DNA from: CAIZGX01 sp964385405
GTDB taxonomy: Bacteria > Bacteroidota > Bacteroidia > Flavobacteriales_D > Sanyastnellaceae
Direction of reading: 5' to 3'
Length of the DNA: 64,000 nt
NCBI GenBank assembly: GCA_964385405.1
Contig: CAYLOT010000011.1
Coordinates: 18,442-82,441, forward strand
Made by a program: the position numbers and the translations under genes. Of the stretch, positions 1-8,772 are shown piece by piece. The notes below the pieces were generated by a model. The model was not told the origin of the DNA. It saw only the letters and a program-made list of their open reading frames with translations, and ran no database searches. Each line of letters begins with the position of its first letter. Positions within the stretch are counted from its first letter, which is position 1.

Positions 1-1
1 T

Positions 2-334
2 GCATACGGAAAAGCCGTTCTAATTAATGACAACTTCACTTTCAAACCAGCTTTGTTGTTGAATTATGTTGGTCGAAGCAAACCGTCGTTAGAAGGACAA
101 GTTATGTTGGACTATAAAAAAATTATCTCCGTAGGACTAGCTGGCAGAAGTGGTCATGGGGGGTCTGCTTTGGTAAAACTCGACGCACTTCCGTATTTAA
201 CAATCGCATACGCATACGATATCACAGCAAACCGTTTGCGCTATGCAGCAACCAATTCACATGAGATAACCCTTGGGTTCCGCGCGTGTGGACTTAAAGA
301 ACGTAATCATGTTCCTTGCGCAGCATTCGACTAA
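2..334 (+). CDS. PorP/SprF family type IX secretion membrane protein (C-terminal fragment)
   Basis: The reading frame is already open at the left edge, so only the last 110 residues are present. The visible part has the pattern of the PorP/SprF outer-membrane family: alternating beta strands, a LLLNYV segment followed by a Leu/Asp/Tyr strand, then IAYAYDI, LRYAATNSHEITLGF and a short polar tail. Such proteins are outer-membrane partners in type IX secretion and gliding, often linked to SprE/PorE-like partners. The stop codon shares one base with the ATG of the next gene (TAATG), so the two are probably co-transcribed. Which PorP/SprF paralogue this is cannot be told from the fragment. Confidence 0.75.
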   Translation, partial: AYGKAVLINDNFTFKPALLLNYVGRSKPSLEGQVMLDYKKIISVGLAGRSGHGGSALVKLDALPYLTIAYAYDITANRLRYAATNSHEITLGFRACGLKERNHVPCAAFD

Positions 335-669
335 TGAACATCGAAGAATTTTTCGAAACCTGTCAATCTCTAAGCGAAGAAATTACTTCTGATTTACCTT
401 TCGACGAAAGTTCTTTGGTTTTTCGAATTGAAAATAAAATCTTCGCCATGGTTGACCTTGATACATTCGAGAAAGGAATAAACCTGAAATGTGACCCCGA
501 AAGGGCCATAGAGCTTCGAGAAACGTACAACGGCATTCAACCCGGCTATCACACCAACAAAAAGCACTGGAACCTTGTCATTCCCAACAGCGACGTTCCC
601 GATAAACTGCTGAAAGAGCTTGTGCAACACAGCTACGACCTCGTTAAACCGAAACCGAAAAAACGATAA
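334..669 (+). CDS. MmcQ/YjbR-like protein
   Basis: This is a 111-residue protein starting at the ATG that overlaps the previous stop by one base; a longer in-frame start at 316 would lie inside the upstream gene. It has the YjbR/CyaY-like fold signature: an N-terminal helix (MNIEEFFETC), beta strands ending in KIFAMVDLD, a central KCDPERAIELRETY segment, and the late motif KHWNLVIPN followed by an amphipathic helix and a basic tail. The family is described as DNA-binding-like but its role is poorly defined. It converges on folA with an 11-base gap. Confidence 0.85.
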   Translation: MNIEEFFETCQSLSEEITSDLPFDESSLVFRIENKIFAMVDLDTFEKGINLKCDPERAIELRETYNGIQPGYHTNKKHWNLVIPNSDVPDKLLKELVQHSYDLVKPKPKKR

Positions 670-680
670 TTCGAAGAAGC

Positions 681-1190
681 TTACACTAAGGTGTATTTGT
701 AAGTCTTAAACGCGAACGCATGCTTCTCATCAACCTCTTGTTCCAAGATTAATTCACGCGTATACAAACTCGCATCGAACTCTGGAAAAAAAGCGTGTGC
801 ACCCTGAAATTCAGCTTCGATGTGCGTGAGGTAAATATGCTGAACAAATCCTTCGTGGAGCGCCCATGCATAGATTTGCTCACCGCCAATGATGAAAACC
901 TCAGACTCCCCACCTTCACGAGCAAAGCCCAACGCGCGACTTAACTCGTCAAATACCACACAACCTGGCGCGTTGTAATTTTTATCGCGAGATAATACGA
1001 TGTTCACACGATTTTTGAACGGCCGAAATGCCTCGGGAATACTTTCGTAGTTTTTTCTTCCCATAATTATATGATGGCCCTTCGTAGTTTCCTTAAAGAA
1101 CTTCATATCATTCGGAAGATGCCACATTAAATCGTTGTCTTTACCAATCTCACGATTCAAGCCCATGGCTGCTATTAATGATATTTCCAT
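681..1190 (-). CDS. folA: Dihydrofolate reductase
   Basis: A 169-residue enzyme that reduces dihydrofolate to tetrahydrofolate with NADPH. Family hallmarks are visible: the N-terminal ISLIAAMGLNREIG strand and loop, W23 and the catalytic acid D28 in LPNDMKFF, the NADPH-binding MGRKNYESI segment near residue 43, and FIIGGEQIY with its Gly-Gly pair at 102-103. Its ATG overlaps the thyA stop in a TAATG junction. The coupling fits the biology, since ThyA makes dihydrofolate and FolA recycles it. Confidence 0.96.
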   Translation of the reverse strand: MEISLIAAMGLNREIGKDNDLMWHLPNDMKFFKETTKGHHIIMGRKNYESIPEAFRPFKNRVNIVLSRDKNYNAPGCVVFDELSRALGFAREGGESEVFIIGGEQIYAWALHEGFVQHIYLTHIEAEFQGAHAFFPEFDASLYTRELILEQEVDEKHAFAFKTYKYTLV

Positions 1191-1984
1191 TAGACAGCTA
1201 CTGCGGCTTTAATGTGTGGGTGCGGATCGTAGTTCTCAATTGAAATGTCGTCAATGGTGAAAGCGAAAAGATCTTTCACATTCGGATTCAATTTCAATGT
1301 TGGAAGTGGGCGGAGCTCGCGTGTCAATTGAAGTTTCGCCTGCTCAACGTGGTTGGTGTATAAATGCACATCGCCGCCTGTCCAAACAAAATCTCCAACT
1401 TCCAAATCGCACACTTGCGCAATCATATGAACCAACAGTGCGTATGAAGCAATGTTGAATGGAACACCTAAAAATGTATCGCAACTTCTTTGATACAATT
1501 GACAACTCAACTTGCCTTCAGCCACATAAAACTGAAATAAACAGTGACAAGGTGGAAGTGCCATTTCTTCAATGAATGAGGGATTCCAAGCCGAAACAAT
1601 GTGCCTGCGACTGTTCGGATTGTTCTTTAATCCATTCACTAAATTCACTATTTGATCGGTTGATGTGCCATCTGGATTAGGCCATGAACGCCATTGATAG
1701 CCATAAACCGGACCGAGGTTTCCATTTTCATCGGCCCATTCATCCCAAATTGAAACTCCGTTTTCTTTCAAATATGAAATATTCGTATCGCCTTTTAAAA
1801 ACCAAAGTAATTCGTGAAAAATACTGCGCGTATGCAGTTTTTTCGTTGTCATTAAAGGAAATCCTTCCGCTAAATTAAAACGCATCTGATGCCCGAAAAC
1901 ACTGTATGTTCCGGTCCCTGTGCGGTCTTCCTTTTTTACACCGTTGTCTAAGAGGTGTTGCAACAATTCGTGGTACTGCTTCAT
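1190..1984 (-). CDS. thyA: Thymidylate synthase
   Basis: A 264-residue enzyme, the same length as the E. coli protein, converting dUMP to dTMP with methylene-tetrahydrofolate. The phosphate-binding Arg (R21 in KKEDRTGTGT), the catalytic Cys146 in LPPCHCLFQFYV and the QRSCDTFLGVPFNIASYA substrate pocket are all present. It is the first gene of a two-gene minus-strand operon with folA. No gene starts immediately upstream, so its promoter is expected in the gap at 1985-2464. Confidence 0.97.
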   Translation of the reverse strand: MKQYHELLQHLLDNGVKKEDRTGTGTYSVFGHQMRFNLAEGFPLMTTKKLHTRSIFHELLWFLKGDTNISYLKENGVSIWDEWADENGNLGPVYGYQWRSWPNPDGTSTDQIVNLVNGLKNNPNSRRHIVSAWNPSFIEEMALPPCHCLFQFYVAEGKLSCQLYQRSCDTFLGVPFNIASYALLVHMIAQVCDLEVGDFVWTGGDVHLYTNHVEQAKLQLTRELRPLPTLKLNPNVKDLFAFTIDDISIENYDPHPHIKAAVAV

Positions 1985-2464
1985 GTTTCAAAAGTAATTG
2001 ACGACGATCAAAAAAAAATGAAGTGTTCAAAAAGGAGTTGTTCCTTTTGACAAGTTTGAATATGTTCAATCTTCAGAGCCGAAAACTCACCCATGTGGCA
2101 TCGTCGGTTTGATCTTGTGAACCCTTCCAGGACGCAAACAAATCGTCGATACCACATCTGTTTCCCAAGAAAACCTGACCACTTTCAATCCACTGAATAA
2201 GACCACTCATTCTTAAACGCTTATTTGTAGCCTCGCCTATCTGATCATAAAGTCCATCTGAACAACCGATAATTAGAAGTCTTAACAATTCCTGCAAAAG
2301 TTATGGGCGGTGCAATCATTATTGCCATTTAATACCAAATCGATAATTCTCAGATAAAAAACACCAGGGGATCAGTTCTCAGAAGTGCGAGAATATTTTT
2401 GAAAATGGGAACAATACAAAAAAGTAAAAGTTGATTCATTTCATGCTTTAAGCCGTTAACCAAA
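1985..2464. other. 480-base intergenic stretch between rodA and thyA
   Basis: No solid gene, tRNA or known RNA is seen here. It holds a small hairpin at 2030-2048 (AAAAGGA/TCCTTTT arms, five-base loop) about 45 bases upstream of thyA, the short minus-strand reading frame listed at 2073-2297, and an AT-rich segment beside the rodA stop with two copies of TTCTCAGA (near 2347 and 2375). Confidence 0.5.
2073..2297 (-). pseudogene. Possible decayed gene fragment, weakly terminase-like
   Basis: A 74-residue open frame with only a TTG at its start and a stop codon two codons further upstream. The second half reads like the end of a larger protein: KRLRMSGLIQWIESGQVFLG, then IDDLFASWKGSQDQTDDATW. 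This recalls the C-terminus of phage terminase large subunits (a Lys-Arg helix, an 'IESGxVFLP' strand and a late Asp-Asp with Ala two residues further on). The resemblance is from memory, is short, and could be chance. No other phage genes are nearby. If real it is a remnant, not a working gene. Confidence 0.25.
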
Positions 2465-3787
2465 TCATCTGAAAATGCTCAATCGCTCTGCGTCGAGGCG
2501 TATCATAATAAACAAAAGCATGGTGAACGCCATAAGAGAAGATCCGCCGTAACTAAAGAAAGGCAGAGGAATTCCAATAATTGGCGCCAATCCTAGAACC
2601 ATTCCAATATTAATAAGCAGATGCATGAATATGATGGCCGCAACGCAATAGCCATAGACACGAGAAAACTGCGATCGCTGACGTTCGGCCAAGGCCACAA
2701 GTCGGTAAATTAATGCAAAAAACAATAAAATGACTAGCACACTTCCAACAAAGCCCCACTCTTCAGCCACTGCACTGAAAATAAAATCTGTCCATTGCTC
2801 CGGCACGTAATTGTTCTGTGTCATTGGGCCTTGATGAAACCCTCTTCCAAAAAATCCTCCCGAACCGACGGTAATCTTTGCCATTTCAGAGTTGTAAGTG
2901 GCGTCTTCCCGCTCAACAGGTAAAGAGAGCATGACATAAATGCGTTCCTTGTGGTGCTTCTCTAGTACGTTGTCTACAATATAATTGATGGAAAAGGAAA
3001 GAGTTGAAGCCAAAACAAACGAGAGAAGAATAACCGAATACAGCATTCTTCGGGATCTTGGAACAATGAAGTTTCGAACGAAAATCAACGCAAGTACGGC
3101 CAATACAAACAGCACCAATAAAAAAGTAAATATGGAACTCTGCTCTCCGAAATACGGATAGGTGGTTTTACCTGCTCCAATAACAATACTAAGTGTCCCA
3201 ATTACTACACTGGCGAAACCTGCTATCAAAACATTACCCGACATGCCCTCGCGATACATCACAAGTATGAAAGCCAAAAAAGTTAAAAGTGATCCTACGT
3301 CGGGTTGAAGTAGAATAAGCAACGCAGGCAACCCCATAATTGCAAACGCTTGAATTCGGGTTCGAAGATTTTTCAACTGCACTCCAGAACTTGAAATAAA
3401 CTTCGAAAGAAAAAGTCCAACACCAATTTTCGAAAACTCACTGGGTTGAATTCCAAAATCGCCAATTCCAAACCACGCCTTCGCCCCGTTGACTTCCTTT
3501 CCAACTAATAAAACCAACATGAGCAACAAAACAAAAAACAGATAAATGAAAACAGCAAGTTTGCTGAAGACTTCAGCATCTAAATACAAAATCACAACAA
3601 TCAAAAAAGTACACACACCAATCCAAACCAACTGTTTTCCATATTCTTCAGAAAAACTAAACGGACTTGGCATTAAAGGATTATACGCGGCACTGTAAAT
3701 AGAAAGCCAACCAAACAAAACCAACGCGGCGTACAAGGCAATGGTGCCCCAATCGAGTTGTAAATTTTGTTTATTCGATGCTGCCAC
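2465..3787 (-). CDS. rodA: Rod-shape SEDS peptidoglycan polymerase RodA
   Basis: A 440-residue polytopic membrane protein of the SEDS family, the glycosyltransferase partner of PBP2 in lateral wall synthesis. The C-terminal signature GIPLPFFSYGGSSLMAF, the LQPDVGSLL segment, and NGAKAWFGIGDFGIQPSEFSK are clear SEDS landmarks. It is longer than E. coli RodA (370 residues); the extra length lies in the middle, as is usual in this phylum. It is the last gene of the mreBCD-mrdA-rodA operon, and its start overlaps the PBP2 stop by one base. Confidence 0.95.
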   Translation of the reverse strand: MAASNKQNLQLDWGTIALYAALVLFGWLSIYSAAYNPLMPSPFSFSEEYGKQLVWIGVCTFLIVVILYLDAEVFSKLAVFIYLFFVLLLMLVLLVGKEVNGAKAWFGIGDFGIQPSEFSKIGVGLFLSKFISSSGVQLKNLRTRIQAFAIMGLPALLILLQPDVGSLLTFLAFILVMYREGMSGNVLIAGFASVVIGTLSIVIGAGKTTYPYFGEQSSIFTFLLVLFVLAVLALIFVRNFIVPRSRRMLYSVILLSFVLASTLSFSINYIVDNVLEKHHKERIYVMLSLPVEREDATYNSEMAKITVGSGGFFGRGFHQGPMTQNNYVPEQWTDFIFSAVAEEWGFVGSVLVILLFFALIYRLVALAERQRSQFSRVYGYCVAAIIFMHLLINIGMVLGLAPIIGIPLPFFSYGGSSLMAFTMLLFIMIRLDAERLSIFR

Positions 3788-5595
3788 TAGTTGAGAATTT
3801 TCGCGTTCATGATAAACTCTTCTCTGCCTGTATTGGTAGTTCCTCCCTTCAAGTATTTTTCAATCATTAAACTTGAAATTGGCGCCGCCCATGTTCCTCC
3901 AAAACCGGCGTATTCAACATAAACGGCGAGGGCTATTTTCGGATTTTCTTTTGGCGCAAAACAAACGAAAACACTGTGGTCTTCTCTTGGTTCATTTTGA
4001 ACCGTACCTGTCTTTCCACAAATAACAATATCTGGAAGTTTAATGCTGTTCGCGGTTCCTCCCGGTCCAACAACCTTTTCCATTGCGTTAACCACGGTCT
4101 CAAAATATTCAGGCTTCACTCCAACATCTACGCGTGTCACATACTCCGAACGAGCAGAACCACCTCTTCCAATTTGTTTCACTGTATGAGGCGGAACATA
4201 GAATCCGCGATTCGCAATTATGCATGCCAGGTTGCACATCTGAACTGGGTTAATCAATAACTCTCCTTCACCAATAGCTATGGAATAGATGGTAGAGAAG
4301 TTCCATGCGTTCACTCCGTACTTCTTGTTGTAATACTCCGTGCCTGGAACATTTCCTTTTTTCATGCCGGGCAAATCGCTTCCCAAGTTTGAACCAAAGC
4401 CTAATTTTCGAATTTGCTCATTCCAAATTGAAAGGCCCATTGCAGCATCCTTTGCGCGGTTATTCGGATCTCTGTTGGCTTCCACCACACGCTGTAAAAC
4501 CCCTCTGAAGTAAGGGTTACATGAATGAACTATTGCCAATTCTAAATCGTCCATGCTGTGTGCACCATGACAGCCAATTAAACTTCTATTACACGCTATT
4601 CGAGTGTCTTTGGTAATGGCGCCTAATTGTAAAGCTGTAAGGGATTGTGCCAATTTGAAAATAGACCCAGGTCTATACTGCGCTTGAGTAGCGCGATTGA
4701 AGAGCGGCTTCAAAGGATCCTTAGCAAGCGCAGCGAAATTCTGACCGCGCGCTCTTCCAACCAACAAATTCGGGTCGAATGTAGGTGCCGAAACCAAGGC
4801 CAATATTTCTCCAGTCGACGGTTCAATCGCTACAATACAGCCACGTTTATTCTGCATTAGTTTTTCACCGTACTTCTGCAACTCCGCGTCAATGGTAGCG
4901 TACAAATCAACCCCCTCTTGCGCTGCGCTGTCTAATTGTCCATTCGCTACGCTGTGTTCTACGCCCAGGTTATCGCGATAAACATATTTAATTCCGCGTT
5001 TTCCACGCAACTCTTTCTCGTAAGATTTTTCAATTCCGTTCAACCCAATGTAGTCACCTTTACGGTAATCGGGATGCGATTTCAAAATATCGCCGTTCAC
5101 TTCACCCACATCTCCAAGCACAAGTGCTCCAAGGTTTTCCGGATACGTTCTTAATGTTCTTGCTTGAACGAAAAAGCCTGGGAATTTGTAGAGCCTCTCC
5201 GCGAACAAGGCGTATTCCTCAGGAAGCATTTGTTTAATAACAGGCGAAGGCTTGTATTTGACATTTGGGTAGGTAACGGCCTTCTTTAATATTTCCTTCA
5301 GCTCTTCGTAAGGCAAATTCACCAACTTACAGAAGTCAGTGGTGTCGAAAGGTTGAAGGTCCTTAGGCAAAACCATTAAATCGTAAACAGTCTGATTCGT
5401 CACCAATACCTTTCCGTTTCTATCAAAGATGTTTCCTCGAGATGGGTAAACAACTACCTCGCGCTCTGTTAATCGAGAGCCTTTATTTTTCCATTCACTT
5501 GTAGCAACCTGCAAAGCAAAAAGACGCACTATGTAAATAACACAGATGGTTCCAACAATAAACAAGAAAGTATACCGGCGGTTGTCGTTGTTCAA
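3787..5595 (-). CDS. mrdA: Penicillin-binding protein 2 (transpeptidase)
   Basis: A 602-residue inner-membrane transpeptidase that crosslinks peptidoglycan in the elongasome. There is one N-terminal transmembrane helix (about residues 8-30), a dimerisation/pedestal domain opening with PSRGNIFDRNGKVL, and a C-terminal catalytic domain with all three active-site motifs: SIFK (S311, K314), SCN (358-360) and KTGT (528-531). It sits between mreD (five bases upstream) and rodA (one-base overlap), the conserved order for rod-shape clusters. Confidence 0.96.
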   Translation of the reverse strand: MNNDNRRYTFLFIVGTICVIYIVRLFALQVATSEWKNKGSRLTEREVVVYPSRGNIFDRNGKVLVTNQTVYDLMVLPKDLQPFDTTDFCKLVNLPYEELKEILKKAVTYPNVKYKPSPVIKQMLPEEYALFAERLYKFPGFFVQARTLRTYPENLGALVLGDVGEVNGDILKSHPDYRKGDYIGLNGIEKSYEKELRGKRGIKYVYRDNLGVEHSVANGQLDSAAQEGVDLYATIDAELQKYGEKLMQNKRGCIVAIEPSTGEILALVSAPTFDPNLLVGRARGQNFAALAKDPLKPLFNRATQAQYRPGSIFKLAQSLTALQLGAITKDTRIACNRSLIGCHGAHSMDDLELAIVHSCNPYFRGVLQRVVEANRDPNNRAKDAAMGLSIWNEQIRKLGFGSNLGSDLPGMKKGNVPGTEYYNKKYGVNAWNFSTIYSIAIGEGELLINPVQMCNLACIIANRGFYVPPHTVKQIGRGGSARSEYVTRVDVGVKPEYFETVVNAMEKVVGPGGTANSIKLPDIVICGKTGTVQNEPREDHSVFVCFAPKENPKIALAVYVEYAGFGGTWAAPISSLMIEKYLKGGTTNTGREEFIMNAKILN

Positions 5596-5600
5596 AGTAA

Positions 5601-6107
5601 TTAACTGCTTTTCTTAACTGGCGAAATTAAGAGTTGAGCCAAAATCATAAGCAATAAAGTTGCAATAGAACTTAACAAAATATGAAACAATTGGAAGAAG
5701 AATTTATCCCAACGCAAAAACTCGAAAAAGATTAACCACGTGTGATGCGCAAACGTCAGAATTCCAGCATATGTCGTGTACCAAGCCAATCCCATCTTGT
5801 GAATGGTAGGCTTCAAATTTGAGTCATAGCCTTCGCGTGGGGCTAACATTTTTTGCACCAGCGGCTGAAGAAAGGTAAGAAGTAAACAAGCCGAAGTGTG
5901 AAGACCCGGAGGACCCGTGAACAAGTCCATTAGAACTCCACTAAAAAATCCAATCAATAACATCGCCCATCTTGGCGTGTCAAAGGGAAACATGAGTAAG
6001 CTGAAAATGTACATAAATGGAAGAACCAATCCATCGAACAACTGAATTCTACTCACCACCAAGGCTTGTAAAAGCACGAAAAGAAATATGCGCAAATAGT
6101 TCATCAT
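5601..6107 (-). CDS. mreD: Rod-shape-determining protein MreD
   Basis: A 168-residue hydrophobic protein with about five membrane segments, beginning MMNYLRIFLFVLLQALVVSR. MreD family sequences diverge strongly; here the assignment rests on size, hydrophobicity, the GVLMDLFTGPPGLHTSA segment typical of Bacteroidota MreD, and the position between mreC and mrdA. It overlaps the mreC stop by four bases (ATGA junction). Confidence 0.85.
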   Translation of the reverse strand: MMNYLRIFLFVLLQALVVSRIQLFDGLVLPFMYIFSLLMFPFDTPRWAMLLIGFFSGVLMDLFTGPPGLHTSACLLLTFLQPLVQKMLAPREGYDSNLKPTIHKMGLAWYTTYAGILTFAHHTWLIFFEFLRWDKFFFQLFHILLSSIATLLLMILAQLLISPVKKSS

Positions 6108-6943
6108 TCTTCTCCTCCGTCTGCTATAATTTGTTGTTGTTGAAGAGAATCAATCTCCATTTTCTGAAGATTCTTCACCACTTGAACCCAGGCTACTTTT
6201 CTGTAGTCAGTGGCTAATTTAACTTTTATCCGATGGAAGTTTTCCTCTGGTTTATCCTCTAATGCTTCAACACTTCCAATAAGCATTCCTTCTGGGAAGT
6301 GACTGGAAAAGCCTGTTGTAACTACCGTATCGCCTACATTAATGTACACGTGCTTTGGAATTTCTTTCACGAACGCAAATAAAGGATCTCCGCCCGGCCA
6401 CTCTAAAATTCCAAATTCACCCGTTCCTTTCATCTTCACCGAACCTTGAAATTTCGTGTGAAGGACGGGCATGACAATGGAATAATTCTTACTCACACTG
6501 CTCACAATTCCAACTATACTTCCGTTCGCAATTACACCCATCTCAATGCCAATACCTTCAGCATATCCCTTGTTCAGGGTGAGGTAATTTCGCTTTCGAC
6601 TTACAGTAGCATTAACCACTTTCGCAGGGGTATAAGTAAATTGCTGTCGCACGCCCTGTGCTTTGAACGTTGCGGTATCAGAGGTAATATAATTTTCTGG
6701 AAGTAAGCTGCGTAAGGCTGCGTTTTCAATGGCCAGCTGATCATTGATTTCAGCGAGTCTCAAATAACTCGTAAACTCGTCCCGCTTCTCATAAATGTAA
6801 CCCACGAAATCAGAGCTGTGACGAATAAATTCTTTCCTATGAAAATTGTTTTCAGAAAACAAAACAATCATCGAAAAAACTTGAAGCACTAAGAACAACA
6901 AAAGCACGTGAAATCGTTGCAACAATGCCAAAAGATTACCCAT
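6104..6943 (-). CDS. mreC: Rod-shape-determining protein MreC
   Basis: A 279-residue bitopic protein: one N-terminal membrane helix (about residues 10-28), a coiled-coil stretch (about 50-80, with EINDQLAIENAALRSLL), then the two-barrel periplasmic domain containing NYLTLNKGYAEGIGIEMGVI and VGDTVVTTGFSSHFPEGMLIG, which are the standard MreC landmarks. It links cytoplasmic MreB to PBP2-RodA outside the membrane. It lies 20 bases downstream of mreB. Confidence 0.93.
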   Translation of the reverse strand: MGNLLALLQRFHVLLLFLVLQVFSMIVLFSENNFHRKEFIRHSSDFVGYIYEKRDEFTSYLRLAEINDQLAIENAALRSLLPENYITSDTATFKAQGVRQQFTYTPAKVVNATVSRKRNYLTLNKGYAEGIGIEMGVIANGSIVGIVSSVSKNYSIVMPVLHTKFQGSVKMKGTGEFGILEWPGGDPLFAFVKEIPKHVYINVGDTVVTTGFSSHFPEGMLIGSVEALEDKPEENFHRIKVKLATDYRKVAWVQVVKNLQKMEIDSLQQQQIIADGGEE

Positions 6944-6963
6944 TCTGCTTTCGTGTTAACGAA

Positions 6964-7989
6964 TTACTCGCGCATTAAGAATTGGAAACGGTTGATGTTC
7001 TTCAACGCAATTCCTGTACCTCTCGCTACTGCACGCAAAGGATCATCTGCTACATGAACAGGCAATTTTGTTTTACGATTGATTCGCACATCTAATCCTC
7101 GAAGCAATGCTCCACCACCGGCCAAGTAAATACCTGTTTTGAAAATATCTGCTGACAACTCTGGCGGAGTATTTTCCAAACAACTCATGATGGCTTCTTC
7201 AATTTTCGAAATTGATTTGTTCAATGCGTGTGCAATCTCTTTGTAAGAAACCATAATCTCTTTCGGAACACCCGTAACCAAGTCACGACCACGAACACTG
7301 TAGTCAGCCGGAGGATTCTCTAAATCATCTATAGCAGCACCTACTTCAATTTTAATTTGCTCAGCTGTACGCTCTCCAATTAAAATGTTGTGATGACGAC
7401 GCATGTAGTCTTCAATGTCCTGAGTAAGTTCATCTCCGGCTACACGAATGTTTTTGTCTGTTACAATTCCACCCAATGCAATAACTGCAATTTCAGAAGT
7501 ACCACCTCCGATATCGATAATCATATTTCCCATGGGTTCTTCAACATCTACACCAATACCAATTGCCGCAGCCATTGGCTCGTGAATCAAATAAACTTCT
7601 TTCGCCCCAGCGTGTTCGGCAGAATCTTTTACCGCACGCTTTTCTACTTCGGTTATACCCGATGGAATACAAATTACCATTCTCAACGAAGGCTGAAACA
7701 TCTTTCCGCCCTTGTTAATCATTTTAATCAACCCCTTGATCATATCTTCCGCAGCATGGAAATCGGCAATTACCCCGTCTTTCAGCGGACGAATGGTTTT
7801 AATATTTTCGTGCGTTTTCCCGTGCATTTGTTGCGCTAAACGTCCAACTGCAACGGTTCTACTCGTCACGCGATCGCGCGCAATAATTGATGGTTCGTCT
7901 ACAACCACCTTATCGTTCATGATAATGATTGTGTTCGCTGTGCCTAAGTCAATGGCAATTTCTTGTGTTAGGAAACTAAAAAGTCCCAT
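6964..7989 (-). CDS. mreB: Actin-like rod-shape protein MreB
   Basis: A 341-residue cytoplasmic ATPase that polymerises along the membrane and positions the elongasome. The actin-fold nucleotide motifs are visible: DLGTANTIIIM near the N-terminus, MIIDIGGGTSEIAV in the middle and LAGGGALLRGLD near the C-terminus, with HEPMAAAIGIG in the interdomain hinge. It is the first gene of the five-gene operon, with a promoter-like box about 50 bases upstream of the start. Confidence 0.97.
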   Translation of the reverse strand: MGLFSFLTQEIAIDLGTANTIIIMNDKVVVDEPSIIARDRVTSRTVAVGRLAQQMHGKTHENIKTIRPLKDGVIADFHAAEDMIKGLIKMINKGGKMFQPSLRMVICIPSGITEVEKRAVKDSAEHAGAKEVYLIHEPMAAAIGIGVDVEEPMGNMIIDIGGGTSEIAVIALGGIVTDKNIRVAGDELTQDIEDYMRRHHNILIGERTAEQIKIEVGAAIDDLENPPADYSVRGRDLVTGVPKEIMVSYKEIAHALNKSISKIEEAIMSCLENTPPELSADIFKTGIYLAGGGALLRGLDVRINRKTKLPVHVADDPLRAVARGTGIALKNINRFQFLMRE

Positions 7990-8037
7990 GCTTTTCCTTC
8001 TTTAAAATCGGTTAATTGAAAACGCTTCGATAAGATA

Positions 8038-8045
8038 CAAAGATA
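8038..8045 (-). promoter_or_regulatory. -7 box of the mreB operon promoter
   Basis: Read on the minus strand this is TATCTTTG, an exact match to the Bacteroidota -7 consensus TAnnTTTG. It is 49 bases upstream of the mreB ATG. A TTCG lies 21 bases further upstream, but a clean -33 TTG is not obvious, so the call rests on the -7 box alone. Confidence 0.5.
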
Positions 8046-8084
8046 AGCGCGCAATAAGCTTTCTAACGAATTGAGAAGAATTTT

Positions 8085-8113
8085 TTTGTAGCGTTTGTTT
8101 TGGGTTAATTTCG
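8085..8113 (+). promoter_or_regulatory. Promoter of the superoxide dismutase gene
   Basis: TTTG at 8085-8088 and TAATTTCG at 8106-8113 are separated by 17 bases, fitting the Bacteroidota -33/-7 arrangement (one mismatch to TAnnTTTG). The -7 box ends 13 bases before the sodA ATG, so the leader would be very short, with no room for a strong Shine-Dalgarno sequence. Confidence 0.5.
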
Positions 8114-8126
8114 CAAAAAAATAACT

Positions 8127-8726
8127 ATGTCATTCGAACTACCAAATTTACCTTACGCATACGACGCACTTGAGCCACATATTGATGCGCGTACAATGGA
8201 AATTCACCACAGCAAACACCACGCTGCATACACAACTAACCTTAATAACGCTATTGCTGGAACCGATTTAGAAAATCTTTCCATCGAAGAAGTAATGGTG
8301 AAAGGTTTCGACAACGCTGCAGTTAGAAACAACGGCGGTGGATTCTACAACCACAACCTGTTTTGGGAACTTCTTTCTCCAAATGGTGGAAAAGTGACTC
8401 CTACTATGGAAGCCGCTATCAACGAGGCTTTCGGATCATTCGATGCATTCAAAGAATTGTTTGTGAAGGCAGCAACTACACGCTTCGGCTCTGGTTGGGC
8501 TTGGTTGTGTGTGAAAGACGGAAAACTTGAGGTGTGCTCAACGCCAAATCAAGACAATCCATTAATGCCTGGTGTTGGTTGCTCTGGATTTCCAATTTTA
8601 GGTTTAGACGTTTGGGAACATGCGTATTACCTGAACTATCAGAACAGACGTCCTGATTACATTCAAGCTTTCTTCAATGTAATCAATTGGGAAGTGGTTG
8701 AAGCTCGATACAACAGCGCAAAGTAA
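8127..8726 (+). CDS. sodA: Superoxide dismutase, Mn/Fe family (Mn-like pocket)
   Basis: A 199-residue cytosolic enzyme that dismutes superoxide to peroxide and oxygen. The four metal ligands are H27, H76, D161 and H165 (in DVWEHAYYLNYQNRRPDY). The second-shell pattern, with glycines before the H76 motif (NNGGGFYNH) and Gln142 in NQDNPLMPG, is the arrangement usual for Mn enzymes; cambialistic use of iron cannot be excluded. There is no signal peptide. It is a single-gene unit with its own promoter and a terminator shared with lptB. Confidence 0.96.
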   Translation: MSFELPNLPYAYDALEPHIDARTMEIHHSKHHAAYTTNLNNAIAGTDLENLSIEEVMVKGFDNAAVRNNGGGFYNHNLFWELLSPNGGKVTPTMEAAINEAFGSFDAFKELFVKAATTRFGSGWAWLCVKDGKLEVCSTPNQDNPLMPGVGCSGFPILGLDVWEHAYYLNYQNRRPDYIQAFFNVINWEVVEARYNSAK

Positions 8727-8745
8727 TTCTTCCAACTAAAATAAT

Positions 8746-8772
8746 TAAGCCCTCGAGATTCTCGGGGGCTTA
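8746..8772. terminator. Bidirectional terminator between sodA and lptB
   Basis: TAAGCCC and GGGCTTA form the outer stem, extended by a T-G pair and CGAG/CTCG around an ATT loop, giving about 12 pairs. TTCTTTTC follows on the plus strand, and AATTATTTTAG follows on the minus strand. The lptB stop codon (8770-8772) is inside the hairpin arm, so one structure serves both convergent genes. Confidence 0.85.

Noticed and set aside
1985..2464. tRNA or small RNA gene in the gap upstream of thyA
   Set aside because: No cloverleaf or strong stem-loop could be drawn; only a 7-base hairpin is present.
7390..7839. Long plus-strand open frame opposite mreB
   Set aside because: It is the antisense shadow of a highly conserved gene, with no independent support.
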